Source: Candidatus Kapaibacterium sp.
Lineage (GTDB): Bacteria; Bacteroidota; Ignavibacteria; Kapaibacteriales; UBA2268
Length of the DNA stretch: 64,000 nucleotides
Direction of reading: 5' to 3'
Assembly: GCA_023957315.1 (NCBI GenBank)
Contig: JAMLHE010000009.1
Span: forward strand, 1 to 64,000
The notes under the pieces are model-generated. The model was not told the origin of the DNA. It saw nothing but the letters and a program-made list of their open reading frames with translations, and did no database searches. Both the position numbers and the translations under genes were made by a program. The stretch's first letter is position 1. The number at the start of each line of letters is the position of its first letter. Shown piece after piece: positions 35,660-44,424 of this stretch.

Positions 35660-36399
35660 TACAAATCTCCGAGTTGTGGTTTAATTTTTATTTCTTCTAT
35701 CATCAACTCCGGATTGGCTATCAAAATTGCCAAATTCGCTGCGACAGCATCTGCTACGGCAGCCGAGGAAATCATCTTTTGCGAGAATTTGTCAAGTGCT
35801 GATTGGCTCCAAATATTAGAGACCGTTGCCCCGAGAATTAAATCTACCACTTTTACACCGCTATGCCTTATTTCCTTACGCAGTGTGTCCGACAATGCCT
35901 TCAAACCGGCTTTAGTCGCGGTATAAGCACCACAAGAAGTGAAAATTTCATTGATTGTAACGGAATTGATATTTAGAATTATCCCCGAATGTTGCTCGAC
36001 CATTATTTTCCCGAAATCACGCATCAAGAGGAATGCTCCACGTAAATTTGTGTTCATCATTTCGTCGAATGATTCAATCGTAGTTTCAAATATTGGTTTG
36101 AAATTGCCAACTCCTGCGTTATTGACAAAAATATCAATTTGTCCGTGAACGGAGATGATGTGTTGCACTAACTCGCGAACGGATTGCTCGGAATTCAAAT
36201 CGCAATCTACCAATTCAAATCGCCCGTCTTTCATTGCATTTTTGTCGAAATCCTCACGGTTTTGGTAGGAATCGGCAGTTTTAGAGCCGAATCCAATCAC
36301 TTTCGCTCCGCACGAAATGAATTCGTTCGCCATCGCCAATCCAATTCCACTTGTTACGCCACTAATACAAATAATCTTATCTTTTAAAATTTCTTTCAT
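35659..36399 (-). CDS. Short-chain dehydrogenase/reductase
   Basis: The 246-residue classical SDR has the Rossmann motif SGVTSGIGLAMANEF, the NNAG motif in FVNNAGVGNF, the catalytic Ser in LNINSVTINEIF, and YxxxK in AYTATKAGLKAL. The Tyr is preceded by CGA instead of the usual S/G-rich run. The substrate cannot be told from sequence. It is divergent from folC, with 45 bp between starts. Confidence 0.88.
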   Translation of the reverse strand: MKEILKDKIICISGVTSGIGLAMANEFISCGAKVIGFGSKTADSYQNREDFDKNAMKDGRFELVDCDLNSEQSVRELVQHIISVHGQIDIFVNNAGVGNFKPIFETTIESFDEMMNTNLRGAFLLMRDFGKIMVEQHSGIILNINSVTINEIFTSCGAYTATKAGLKALSDTLRKEIRHSGVKVVDLILGATVSNIWSQSALDKFSQKMISSAAVADAVAANLAILIANPELMIEEIKIKPQLGDL

Positions 36400-36406
36400 A
36401 ATTTTG
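36399..36406 (+). promoter_or_regulatory. Possible -7 element for folC
   Basis: TAATTTTG on the plus strand lies 38 nt before the folC ATG. No TTTG at -33 is evident. Confidence 0.25.
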
Positions 36407-36444
36407 CCAAATCAATAATTGTAAATTTAAATAATGTAAATAAA

Positions 36445-37743
36445 ATGACAACCGAAAGCAAGGATATTGTATCGAAAAAGCGGATTTTATTAGAGCGACT
36501 GTTTGCCAAGCTGAGACTTGGCATCAAACCGGGATTGGAGCGGACATTACAGCTTTCGGAATTTGTGGGTTCGCCGCATAAGAAAATCAAGTCAGTACAT
36601 ATCGCAGGAACCAATGGCAAAGGCTCCGTTGCATCCGTAATTGCATCGGTTTTGACGGAATCCGGCTTGAAAACGGGGCTATATACTTCGCCACATCTTG
36701 TGGATTTTAACGAACGAATCCGAATAAACGGGAAAATAATTAGCGACGAAGAAATCGTAAATTATACTGAAGAATTGCTCGATTTTGCAGAATCAATTGA
36801 TTGCACGTTTTTCGAAATAACAACAGTAATGGCATTCAAATATTTTGCGGATAATCAGACAGACATTTGCGTAATCGAAACCGGAATGGGCGGGAGATTC
36901 GATTCGACCAATATTCTCGAGCCGCTGCTATCCATCATCACAAGCATTGGAATTGACCACACGGAATTTTTGGGCGATACGAAAGAGCTCATTGCATTTG
37001 AAAAAGCCGGAATTATTAAGGCTAAGACGCCTTGTATAATCGGAGAATCCGCTGTGGAACTTGCTCACGTTTTTCAAAATGCAGCTAAAAAAGCAAATAC
37101 TGAATTGATTTTTGCCGGAGATATATACAATTTTGAGAATATTTCATACAATTCAAATTTCAAAACATCTGCGAGAGCTGTTTCGGCGAAGAGAAGTTTC
37201 GACATTGTGAGCGTTTTGCCGGGCAATCATCAATTAAGCAACCTGAAAAGCTCACTTACTGCAATAGATTTGCTCATGGATTTGGGCTATATGATTGATG
37301 AAATGACTGTTAGAAAGGGAATTGAAAATGTTTATAAAAACACGGGGCTAACAGGCAGAATACAGACAATTCGCGAAAAGCCGCTTCTTCTGCTCGATGT
37401 ATCGCACAATCCTGAAGCAATCAGCGAATTATTAAAAACGATAAATTTATATTCAGCCGATAAGCAAAAATTCACAATTATTTTTGGGGTCATGTCAGAC
37501 AAAGACATCAGGGCAATGTTGGAAATTTTGAAGCCAATTACACAGCGATTATTTTTGCCGAAGCTGAAAATTGACAGAGCCGAATTACCCGAAAACATTG
37601 CAAAAATGGCTAACGAAATGCAATTTGCGGAAATTAAACAATTTGAAGATGTGAAATCGGCTTACGAATCAATCTCAGATGAAGATACAATAATCACCGG
37701 CTCATTTTACTTAGCAGGGGAGATGTCAGAATTAATGCTCTAA
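36445..37743 (+). CDS. folC: Bifunctional folylpolyglutamate/dihydrofolate synthase
   Basis: The 432-residue product is a Mur-ligase-type enzyme. The P-loop is HIAGTNGKGSVASVIA, the folate/cation loop is GLYTSPHLVDFNERIRING, and the next block is ICVIETGMGGRFDSTN. The C-terminal domain includes LLDVSHNPEA and FGVMSDKDI. It adds glutamate to dihydropteroate and folates, using ATP. Its 3' end overlaps the convergent fmt gene by 4 bp. Confidence 0.93.
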   Translation: MTTESKDIVSKKRILLERLFAKLRLGIKPGLERTLQLSEFVGSPHKKIKSVHIAGTNGKGSVASVIASVLTESGLKTGLYTSPHLVDFNERIRINGKIISDEEIVNYTEELLDFAESIDCTFFEITTVMAFKYFADNQTDICVIETGMGGRFDSTNILEPLLSIITSIGIDHTEFLGDTKELIAFEKAGIIKAKTPCIIGESAVELAHVFQNAAKKANTELIFAGDIYNFENISYNSNFKTSARAVSAKRSFDIVSVLPGNHQLSNLKSSLTAIDLLMDLGYMIDEMTVRKGIENVYKNTGLTGRIQTIREKPLLLLDVSHNPEAISELLKTINLYSADKQKFTIIFGVMSDKDIRAMLEILKPITQRLFLPKLKIDRAELPENIAKMANEMQFAEIKQFEDVKSAYESISDEDTIITGSFYLAGEMSELML

Positions 37744-38663
37744 GACAAAATTCCCGTTTTATCGCCACGGTAGCCTTTCAAGAAATCTTCTGCTTTCATT
37801 TCCCGCTTTCCTTCGGGAATGATTCTATCCAGCGCAATCGCACCATCCGAGCAAGCTATAAGAAATCTATTACCTTCGATGGTATAATGCATGGGCTGAA
37901 GTTTTGTATTGCCTGAAGCAGTTGCATAGATGATTTTGAGCAATTGTCCGTTGAAATTTGTTCTCGCTCCGGGATATGGAGATAATCCATAAATTTGGTT
38001 CAAAACTTCAATTGTCGGCTTATTCCAATCTATGAAACAATCTTGCGGGAAAATCTTCGGTGCAGGAGTTGCTTCCGTGTCGTTTTGCTTGAGCGGAGTG
38101 AAGTCGCCTGACTTTAGCAAATCAATAGTTTCGAGCGTAATTTTGGGCGACATATTCATCAATAAATCGTGCAAATCGCCCGCACTTGTCCCAAATGGGA
38201 ATTTGGCAGAATGTTGGAGCAAAATGTTCCCCGTATCAACTTTTTCTTGCAAGATAAATGTCGATAGCCCTGATTCGGTCTCGCCTTTCATTATCGCATG
38301 ATTAATCGGTGCGGCGCCGCGATATTTTGGCAAAAGTGAAGCATGAACATTGAATGAAGCGATTCGAGCGAGTTCGTAAACTGCTTTGGGCAAAATCCTA
38401 AATGCGATAACGCATATTATATCCGGTTCGAAAGAGGCAAGATTATCAATAAATGCGGCATCTTTCAGGCTTTCGGGTTGCAAGATAGGTATCCCGTATT
38501 TGAGTGCAGTTCGTTTGACGGGAGATTCGCCAAGTTTCAGTCCACGTCCGCTCGGTTTATCAGGTACAGTAACCACAGCACTCAAGCCGTATTTTTCGTA
38601 AACGGCTTCCATCGCCGGAACTGAAAACTCCGGAGTGCCCATGAATACAATTTTTAAGTCCAT
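37740..38663 (-). CDS. fmt: Methionyl-tRNA formyltransferase
   Basis: The 307-residue product has a formyltransferase N-domain with IVFMGTPEFSVPAMEAV, the folate-binding and catalytic block FNVHASLLPKYRGAAPINHAI, and LQEKVDTGNILLQ. A C-terminal OB-like tRNA-binding domain follows (SPYPGARTNFNGQLLKI). It formylates initiator Met-tRNA. It lies in a minus-strand run TSUP-fmt with a 10-nt overlap, downstream of dut and ade. Confidence 0.95.
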   Translation of the reverse strand: MDLKIVFMGTPEFSVPAMEAVYEKYGLSAVVTVPDKPSGRGLKLGESPVKRTALKYGIPILQPESLKDAAFIDNLASFEPDIICVIAFRILPKAVYELARIASFNVHASLLPKYRGAAPINHAIMKGETESGLSTFILQEKVDTGNILLQHSAKFPFGTSAGDLHDLLMNMSPKITLETIDLLKSGDFTPLKQNDTEATPAPKIFPQDCFIDWNKPTIEVLNQIYGLSPYPGARTNFNGQLLKIIYATASGNTKLQPMHYTIEGNRFLIACSDGAIALDRIIPEGKREMKAEDFLKGYRGDKTGILS

Positions 38664-39427
38664 AATAAATTCATGAAAAATTGGTTGCTAATAAAATACA
38701 TTGCAAATATAATCACTGAGACGCCAAATAACTTACTCAAAAATCCGGCTTTCATTTCGGATGAAATTCTCGCTCCAATTAATGAACCCGGAAGTACGAA
38801 TAATGCGAGTAGAATTGCTGTCGGCAAGTGAATATTTCCCAAAAAGTAATGATAAATAGAGTTGAAAAGAGAAATGAAAATTACACCGAAAAGTGATGTT
38901 GCGACTGCATTTTTGAATTTCAACCCATGAATCATCCCAAATAAGGGCACAAAGACGATTCCACCGCCGATAGCAAATAATCCGCTGATAATTCCCGCAG
39001 AAACTCCTGTGCTAAGGCATAACAAAGTGCCATCTTTGACTTTGCCACCAAAATCTCTTTGCGGCAAAAATCGAGCAAATAGCACCTGCAAACCGATAAA
39101 GAGCAACAAAAATGTCTTTCCTGTCAGAAGCCAATCTGCATTCATGTATTGAGTCAAATTTGTGATAATCAAACTAACCGGAATTGCTGTAATGAGCGTA
39201 AGAGAAGCAATTTTGAAGTGAATCATTTTTTTGCGAAAGAAGACATAACTGCCCGCAACAGATGAGAAAAATGCCGTCGAAAGTGGCGTAGCAAAAGCTT
39301 GAATAGCAGTCAATTTTGTAAATTCCGCTAACATCGGCGATGACACTACCGAACCACCAATACCAAACATACTTGAAGCAAAACCCGAAATTAATGCAAT
39401 GACTCCAATTTTGATGATTTCAATCAC
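38654..39427 (-). CDS. TSUP-family (TauE/SafE) membrane permease
   Basis: The 257-residue product has about eight TM helices in two similar halves. The repeat motif appears as GFASSMFGIGGSVVSSPML at the N-terminus and GIISGLFAIGGGIVFVPLF in the middle. The family exports sulfite, sulfoacetate and related organosulfur anions. The substrate here is unknown. It overlaps dut by 4 nt and fmt by 10 nt. Confidence 0.88.
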   Translation of the reverse strand: MIEIIKIGVIALISGFASSMFGIGGSVVSSPMLAEFTKLTAIQAFATPLSTAFFSSVAGSYVFFRKKMIHFKIASLTLITAIPVSLIITNLTQYMNADWLLTGKTFLLLFIGLQVLFARFLPQRDFGGKVKDGTLLCLSTGVSAGIISGLFAIGGGIVFVPLFGMIHGLKFKNAVATSLFGVIFISLFNSIYHYFLGNIHLPTAILLALFVLPGSLIGARISSEMKAGFLSKLFGVSVIIFAMYFISNQFFMNLLWT

Positions 39428-39876
39428 TTCCTACCCTCAATCCCCGTACTCCCGAAGCCTCCGCTTCCGCGTTCTGTATTGTTCAAATCGTCAACCAAAT
39501 TCCATTCTGCACGTACAAATTGTGCTATCACCAATTGTGCTATTCTATCGCCACGTTTAACCTCAAAATCCTTGTTGCTGAAATTCGACAAGATTACTTT
39601 TATTTCACCACGATAATCGGGGTCAATTGTGCCGGGTGCATTTAAGGCAAAAACGCCGGATTTTGCTGCAAGACCACTCCGCGACCTTACTTGGCATTCA
39701 TAGCCTTCGGGCAATTCGATTGCCAATCCTGTTGGAATCATCACAGTTTGCTGCGATGCAATTGTAATTGGCTCATAAATATCAGCATAAACGTCCATTC
39801 CGGCAGAGCCACCGGTTGCATAGCTTGGTAAAGGTAAATCGTTTTTTTCGTTGATTCTTGTTATTTTTATTTTCAT
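39424..39876 (-). CDS. dut: dUTP diphosphatase
   Basis: The 150-residue trimeric dUTPase has all five motifs visible: GSAGMDVYAD, RSRSGLAAKSG, APGTIDPDYRGEIKVILSN, RGDRIAQLVIAQF and the C-terminal ERGSGGFGSTG arm. It hydrolyses dUTP to dUMP, keeping uracil out of DNA. With the dCMP deaminase at 34.6 kb it marks a dUMP-supply route. It overlaps ade by 4 nt (ATGA type) and the TSUP gene by 4 nt. Confidence 0.95.
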   Translation of the reverse strand: MKIKITRINEKNDLPLPSYATGGSAGMDVYADIYEPITIASQQTVMIPTGLAIELPEGYECQVRSRSGLAAKSGVFALNAPGTIDPDYRGEIKVILSNFSNKDFEVKRGDRIAQLVIAQFVRAEWNLVDDLNNTERGSGGFGSTGIEGRK

Positions 39877-41510
39877 AATACCTGTAAATCCATAAATTCA
39901 AATTTTTCACCGTCGAATAAACCCTTATCACTCAACTTGATATAAGGAATGACGAGCAAAGCCATAAAAGATAGCGTCATAAATGGCGAATGAAGCGGCG
40001 AACCTAATTCACGCGCCTTGCGAGAGATTGTAGCGTATTGCTCGGCGACAAGATAACCATCGCCATCACTCATCAAGCCGGCAACAGGCAAGGGAATTTC
40101 GTAAGTTTCGTTTCCATCGTAAAGCACCATGCCGCCTTTGAGCTTGATTACAGCGTTTACGGCAATCGCAAGGGATTCGTCGTCAACGCCGACAGCTGTT
40201 ATATTATGCGAATCATGTCCGACACTCGAAGCAATTGCACCGCGTTTCAACCCGAAATTTCGGATAAATGCCACAGCAGGTTTGACATCTTGGTAACGAT
40301 TGACAACAGTAAGTTTGAGTACATCATTTTCGATATCGCTTACAAGCAAATTATTTTCAATTTTTGCAGGTAAAACAATTCTTTTGGTAATCAATTCACC
40401 ATCCAACGCTTCGATAACATTGAGATTGCCATTGCCATTCGATTTAATTTCAAAATCAGTCGGTGATTTTGGCGAGCAGTTGAACTGATTCAAATTTGCA
40501 AATTCGACTCGCTCAATCAGTGATTTCCCATTTTCCGATGTTAAAACGCCGTCAACATAAGTTCGGAAAACATCGAAATCGGTCAAATTATTGACTAAAA
40601 TCAAATCTGCGGGGTCGCCTTCTCGCAATAATCCGACATCCAAATTGTAGTGAGTGACAGGATTGACACAAGCCGCCCTCAAAACATCGTATAAATCATG
40701 CCCTTTGGCAATCGCACGAGATGCAATTTGATTTATATGATTGAGAACCAAATCGTCGGGGTGCTTGTCATCACTACAAAACATCACCATATCATTATGC
40801 TCGGAAATTAGGGCGTGCAGCGCCTCGAAATTTTTAGCAGCAGTTCCTTCGCGAATTAAGGTTTTCATCCCAAATCCAATTTTTTCTTTTGCTTCATCAT
40901 AGGTGAAACTTTCGTGGTCAGTCGTAATACCTGCTGAAGCGTACTTTTGGAGTCCGTCACCTCGCAAGCCCGGAGCATGACCATCAATTGGTTTTCCGCT
41001 CGCATGTGCAATGTTGATTTTCTCCATAACATCGGGGAAATCATAAACCACACCCGGGAAATTCATCATCTCGGACATATACTTAATGCGGTCGTCTGCT
41101 AAAAGTTGTGCGATTTCATCTGCACTAATCGTGGCTCCTGCGGTCTCAAAAGTAGTTGCAGGAACGCACGAAGATGCTCCGAAATTAAATTTGAAGGGCA
41201 CTTTGCTGCCATTGTCAATCATGAAGCGAATGCCCTCGATACCGAGCACATTTGCAATTTCATGCGGGTCGGATACTGTTGCTACAGTGCCATGCACAAC
41301 TGCCAGCCGTGCAAATTCGGAAGGCACTATCATAGAACTTTCTACATGAACGTGAGCATCTACAAATCCCGGCATTATATAATACAAATTGATTGAATCT
41401 TCGATTTCTTCAATATTTTCAATAATGCCGTTCTTTACAGTTATTTTGCCCGGGAAAATCCTTTCATTGTGAATGTCAACGATTTTCCCTTCGAGTTCGA
41501 AAGATTTCAT
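39873..41510 (-). CDS. ade: Adenine deaminase
   Basis: The product is about 545 residues from the ATG at 41510. The frame is open to a TTG at 41543, but GGAG lies upstream of the ATG and the family begins near MKSFELEGKIVDI. Metal ligands are in MPGFVDAHVHVESSM, and GHAPGLRG, the CSDDKHPDDL metal block and the C-terminal AVGVDDESLAIAVNAV and SLPF-like LHSPFMTLSFMAL are typical of the Ade amidohydrolase family. It deaminates adenine to hypoxanthine for purine salvage. Confidence 0.92.
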   Translation of the reverse strand: MKSFELEGKIVDIHNERIFPGKITVKNGIIENIEEIEDSINLYYIMPGFVDAHVHVESSMIVPSEFARLAVVHGTVATVSDPHEIANVLGIEGIRFMIDNGSKVPFKFNFGASSCVPATTFETAGATISADEIAQLLADDRIKYMSEMMNFPGVVYDFPDVMEKINIAHASGKPIDGHAPGLRGDGLQKYASAGITTDHESFTYDEAKEKIGFGMKTLIREGTAAKNFEALHALISEHNDMVMFCSDDKHPDDLVLNHINQIASRAIAKGHDLYDVLRAACVNPVTHYNLDVGLLREGDPADLILVNNLTDFDVFRTYVDGVLTSENGKSLIERVEFANLNQFNCSPKSPTDFEIKSNGNGNLNVIEALDGELITKRIVLPAKIENNLLVSDIENDVLKLTVVNRYQDVKPAVAFIRNFGLKRGAIASSVGHDSHNITAVGVDDESLAIAVNAVIKLKGGMVLYDGNETYEIPLPVAGLMSDGDGYLVAEQYATISRKARELGSPLHSPFMTLSFMALLVIPYIKLSDKGLFDGEKFEFMDLQVL

Positions 41511-41603
41511 CAAAGACGACTCCAAAAATTCTAAAAACTTCAAAACGAAAAAGTGTAAGATATGGTTTATAATTTTTTTTAAAAATTATAATTCACAATC
41601 AAA

Positions 41604-43019
41604 CTATTTCCTTTTGGTGAAACGGTTTTTCTTGGGGAAATCACCACCGGCTTTTTTTGGTCTGAATGGTTTAACACCAGAGCCAAAAGCTTTTGGTTTG
41701 CCACCAAATTCCTTACGTGGAGGTCTTTCGCTGTCGTTAGACCACGAACTTCTACTTCTTGAGAAATCACCATCATCTCTTTTTGGTTTGTCATCGTATT
41801 CTTTGCGAGGAGGTCTGTCGCCAAATTCCTTGCGTGGTGGTTTGTCGCTCCATTCTCTGCGTGGTGGTTTGTCGCCCCATTCCTTGCGTGGTGGTTTGTC
41901 GCTCCATTCTTTACGTGGAGGTTTGTCGCTCCATTCTTTGCGTGGTGGTTTGTCGCTCCATTCTTTACGTGGTGGTTTGTCGCTCCATTCTTTACGTGGA
42001 GGTCTATCTCCATATTCTTTACGTGGAGGTCTGTCGCCATATTCTTTACGTGGAGGTCTATCTCCATATTCTTTACGTGGAGGTCTGTCGCCGTATTCTT
42101 TACGTGGAGGTCTGTCGCCATATTCTTTACGTGGAGGTCTGTCGCCGTATTCTTTACGTGGAGGTCTGTCGCCATATTCTTTACGTGGAGGTCTGTCGCC
42201 ATATTCTTGGCGTGGTGGACGGTCATCGTAATCTCTGCGTGGTGGACGGTCGCCACCACTTTCTGTGCGACTATCACGGTTATCGGAAGAGTATTCGCCT
42301 CTTTCGGAGCTTTGCTTTTTATAAGAAGTGTTGAAATTACCTTCAAAACAAATCACAAATTCAGATTTGATTTTCTCATCTTTCAATTTGTTGTATAGCT
42401 CGGAAAATGTGCCGTAATGATGCGTTTCGTAGTGCATCGTCAAATTCATGCCCAAATAGGCACTTCTTTCGGGCATCACTTTGTTCAAATCTTCGAGCAG
42501 ACTTAGTAGTCTGTACGGTGTATCCATCAAAATTATGGTACGGCGTTCGTAGGATAATTCTTTGATTTTTTTGACTCTATCATCAGAATTTCGGCTCAAA
42601 AAGCCCGCATAGACAAATTCGTGCAAATCAAATCCGCATCTTACAATCGCTGTCATTATACTCGATGCACCGGGAACAACCTCAATCTCGATATCCGATT
42701 TGAGTGCCAACTTGAGCAAAATCCTTCCCGGGTCGGCAAAAAGTGGTGTACCGGCATCAGAAATCAGTGCGGCAGTTTTGCCGGTTTTGATAATTTCAAT
42801 CAGTTCAGCTGCATTTTCTTGTTCATTATGCTCATTCAAAGTGTAAAATTCCTTCGAAAGATTGATTTGCCGTAATATATTGGCGCCCATTTTCAATTCT
42901 TCGCAAATAACGAAATCGCTCATTTTGAGAGCTTCAATTGCTCTGATAGTGAAATCGTCCTTATTGCCGATTGGGGTTGAAACTAAAATCAATTTGCCCC
43001 GTTTTTCTTTACTTTCCAT
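41604..43019 (-). CDS. rsmI: 16S rRNA C1402 2'-O-methyltransferase RsmI with long Arg/Pro-rich repeat tail
   Basis: Residues about 8-230 are a tetrapyrrole-methylase-fold RsmI: LVSTPIGNKDDFTIRAIEAL, CEELK, LISDAGTPLFADPG, VPGASSIMTAIVRCGF, FVYAGFLSRNSDDR. The usual small C-terminal domain of RsmI is missing. Instead residues about 240-471 form a low-complexity tail of some 17 tandem nine-residue units (GDRPPRKEY, then SDKPPRKEW variants), ending in a very basic RPKKAGGDFPKKNRFTKRK. The tail is strongly basic with regularly spaced Arg and aromatic residues, as in RNA-binding or condensate-forming regions. The methylation target should be C1402 of 16S rRNA near the P site. Confidence 0.88.
   Translation of the reverse strand: MESKEKRGKLILVSTPIGNKDDFTIRAIEALKMSDFVICEELKMGANILRQINLSKEFYTLNEHNEQENAAELIEIIKTGKTAALISDAGTPLFADPGRILLKLALKSDIEIEVVPGASSIMTAIVRCGFDLHEFVYAGFLSRNSDDRVKKIKELSYERRTIILMDTPYRLLSLLEDLNKVMPERSAYLGMNLTMHYETHHYGTFSELYNKLKDEKIKSEFVICFEGNFNTSYKKQSSERGEYSSDNRDSRTESGGDRPPRRDYDDRPPRQEYGDRPPRKEYGDRPPRKEYGDRPPRKEYGDRPPRKEYGDRPPRKEYGDRPPRKEYGDRPPRKEYGDRPPRKEWSDKPPRKEWSDKPPRKEWSDKPPRKEWSDKPPRKEWGDKPPRREWSDKPPRKEFGDRPPRKEYDDKPKRDDGDFSRSRSSWSNDSERPPRKEFGGKPKAFGSGVKPFRPKKAGGDFPKKNRFTKRK
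41791..42254 (-). repeat. Tandem 27-bp repeat encoding the RsmI tail
   Basis: About 17 in-phase units of 27 bp each encode nine residues. Units near the centre are almost identical (only silent changes such as CTATCT/CTGTCG), while outer units diverge, as expected from recent internal expansion by slippage or unequal exchange. Because 27 is divisible by three and the unit has no stops, several other frames also stay open across it. Confidence 0.92.
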
Positions 43020-43116
43020 AACCTATTGTTTTATAATAACGTAAAAGTCCCAAACAGCAAATAAACGAAAAAATAATTTGATTCAGTCCATTTATATTTG
43101 TAAATGTGAAAATATA

Positions 43117-43146
43117 CTTGCATTTGATAAAATATTATTATCTTTG
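43117..43146 (+). promoter_or_regulatory. Bacteroidota-type promoter for the DUF3098-era run
   Basis: CTTG (43117-43120), an 18-bp spacer and TATCTTTG (43139-43146) lie 26 nt before the ATG at 43173. This may drive the DUF3098, era and possibly pfkA-nadK-lgt genes. Confidence 0.45.
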
Positions 43147-43172
43147 AACTTTGGAAAAATACGGATTGAGCT

Positions 43173-43451
43173 ATGGCAAAAAAGGTAATTAAAACTACAG
43201 CCAAAAAAGTAATTTGGGAATTCCCGCTTAAAGCAGGAAACTTCAAGCTTTTTGCGATTGCATTAGGCGTGATTTTATTAGGCTATCTGTTGATGGCAAC
43301 GGGTATAACTGAAGACCCGGCAACGGTTGACGGCAAATGGAATAATATATGGGCTGTGAAAGTAGCACCGATGCTTTTGGTAATCGGTTATTTTGTGTTG
43401 ATACCATTTGCGTTGCTGAAGCAATTCGGTAAAAAGCAGACAGAAAATTAG
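43173..43451 (+). CDS. DUF3098-family small membrane protein
   Basis: The 92-residue product has a Lys-rich N-terminus (MAKKVIKTTAKKVIWEFPL), then two TM helices (about 27-44 and 68-84) around a short loop (TGITEDPATVDGKWNNIWAVKVAPM). This matches the DUF3098 family found next to cell-division or housekeeping genes in Bacteroidota. The function is unknown. Its stop is 7 bp before era. Confidence 0.82.
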   Translation: MAKKVIKTTAKKVIWEFPLKAGNFKLFAIALGVILLGYLLMATGITEDPATVDGKWNNIWAVKVAPMLLVIGYFVLIPFALLKQFGKKQTEN

Positions 43452-43458
43452 TACCACC

Positions 43459-44346
43459 ATGCAAACACGTGCCGGATTTGTTTCGATTATCGGCAAACCA
43501 AACACAGGGAAATCCACCCTGTTGAATGCATTGCTGGGTACTAAACTCTCTATTACCAATCCCAAGCCTCAGACTACAAGACGGAAAATCTTGGGCATTT
43601 TGACCGAAGATGATTACCAAATAGTCTTTGCAGATACTCCGGGATTGCTTAAGCCACGCTACATGATGCAAGAATTCATGATGGATTACGTTGCCGAATC
43701 TGTCGCCGAAAGCGATGTTTTGGTACTTGTATCTGATTTGGAAAAACAAGAAGCTGAAGAAATTGATGAAAAATTGCTCGAAATTGTCAAAAATTTCAAA
43801 GGGCAAACGATTCTTGTGCTCAATAAAATTGATTCCTTGAGTAACAAAAAAGCGGCTTTGCCAATGATAGCAAAGTATCACAAAATGGGCATTTTCAACG
43901 AAATTGTCCCGATGTCCGCTTTGTACAAGGATAACATTAAGAAATTAGTTCAGGTAATCAAGGAATTATTGCCCGAAAGCCCCTTCTATTTCGATTCCGA
44001 CCTTTTGAGCACCTTGCCCGAAAGATTTTTTGTTTCCGAGCTGATTCGCGAAAACGTTTTCAATATTTTTGCAGACGAAATACCCTACTCTACCGAAGTT
44101 CAAATCAATGAATTCAAAGAGCGAGAAAGCGGCAAATGGTACATTTCCGCCGATATTGTGGTAGAACGCGAATCGCAAAAGAAAATCGTTGTGGGTACTG
44201 ATGGAAACAAAATCAAACAAATTGGCGAAACTTCTCGTCGTATGATAGAAGACCATTTGAGAACCAATATTTATCTTGAACTTTTCGTTAAAGTCAGGCA
44301 AAATTGGCGCAATGATAAGTCGAAATTGAAGAACTTCGGTTACTAA
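43459..44346 (+). CDS. era: GTPase Era
   Basis: The 295-residue product shows the G-motifs GKPNTGKST (G1), DTPGLL (G3) and NKID (G4), and the Era-specific NPKPQTTRRKILGI switch region. The C-terminal KH domain has EIPYSTEVQINEFKER and IVVGTDGNKIKQIGETSRRMIE. Era binds the 3' end of 16S rRNA and helps 30S assembly. It is co-directional with the DUF3098 gene upstream. Confidence 0.96.
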   Translation: MQTRAGFVSIIGKPNTGKSTLLNALLGTKLSITNPKPQTTRRKILGILTEDDYQIVFADTPGLLKPRYMMQEFMMDYVAESVAESDVLVLVSDLEKQEAEEIDEKLLEIVKNFKGQTILVLNKIDSLSNKKAALPMIAKYHKMGIFNEIVPMSALYKDNIKKLVQVIKELLPESPFYFDSDLLSTLPERFFVSELIRENVFNIFADEIPYSTEVQINEFKERESGKWYISADIVVERESQKKIVVGTDGNKIKQIGETSRRMIEDHLRTNIYLELFVKVRQNWRNDKSKLKNFGY

Positions 44347-44424
44347 TTAACACAAATTGGATTTTTATAAAAATAAAATTATTATTAGTTTTAAAAATAA
44401 ATTAAAACCGGATAAGAAATAAAA

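Noticed and set aside
41473..42346. Long plus- and minus-strand alternative frames rich in SLRGGLSPY or HHVKN-like repeats
   Set aside because: They are shadows of the 27-bp tandem repeat in rsmI, which leaves several frames open. The real frame is the one joined to the RsmI domain.
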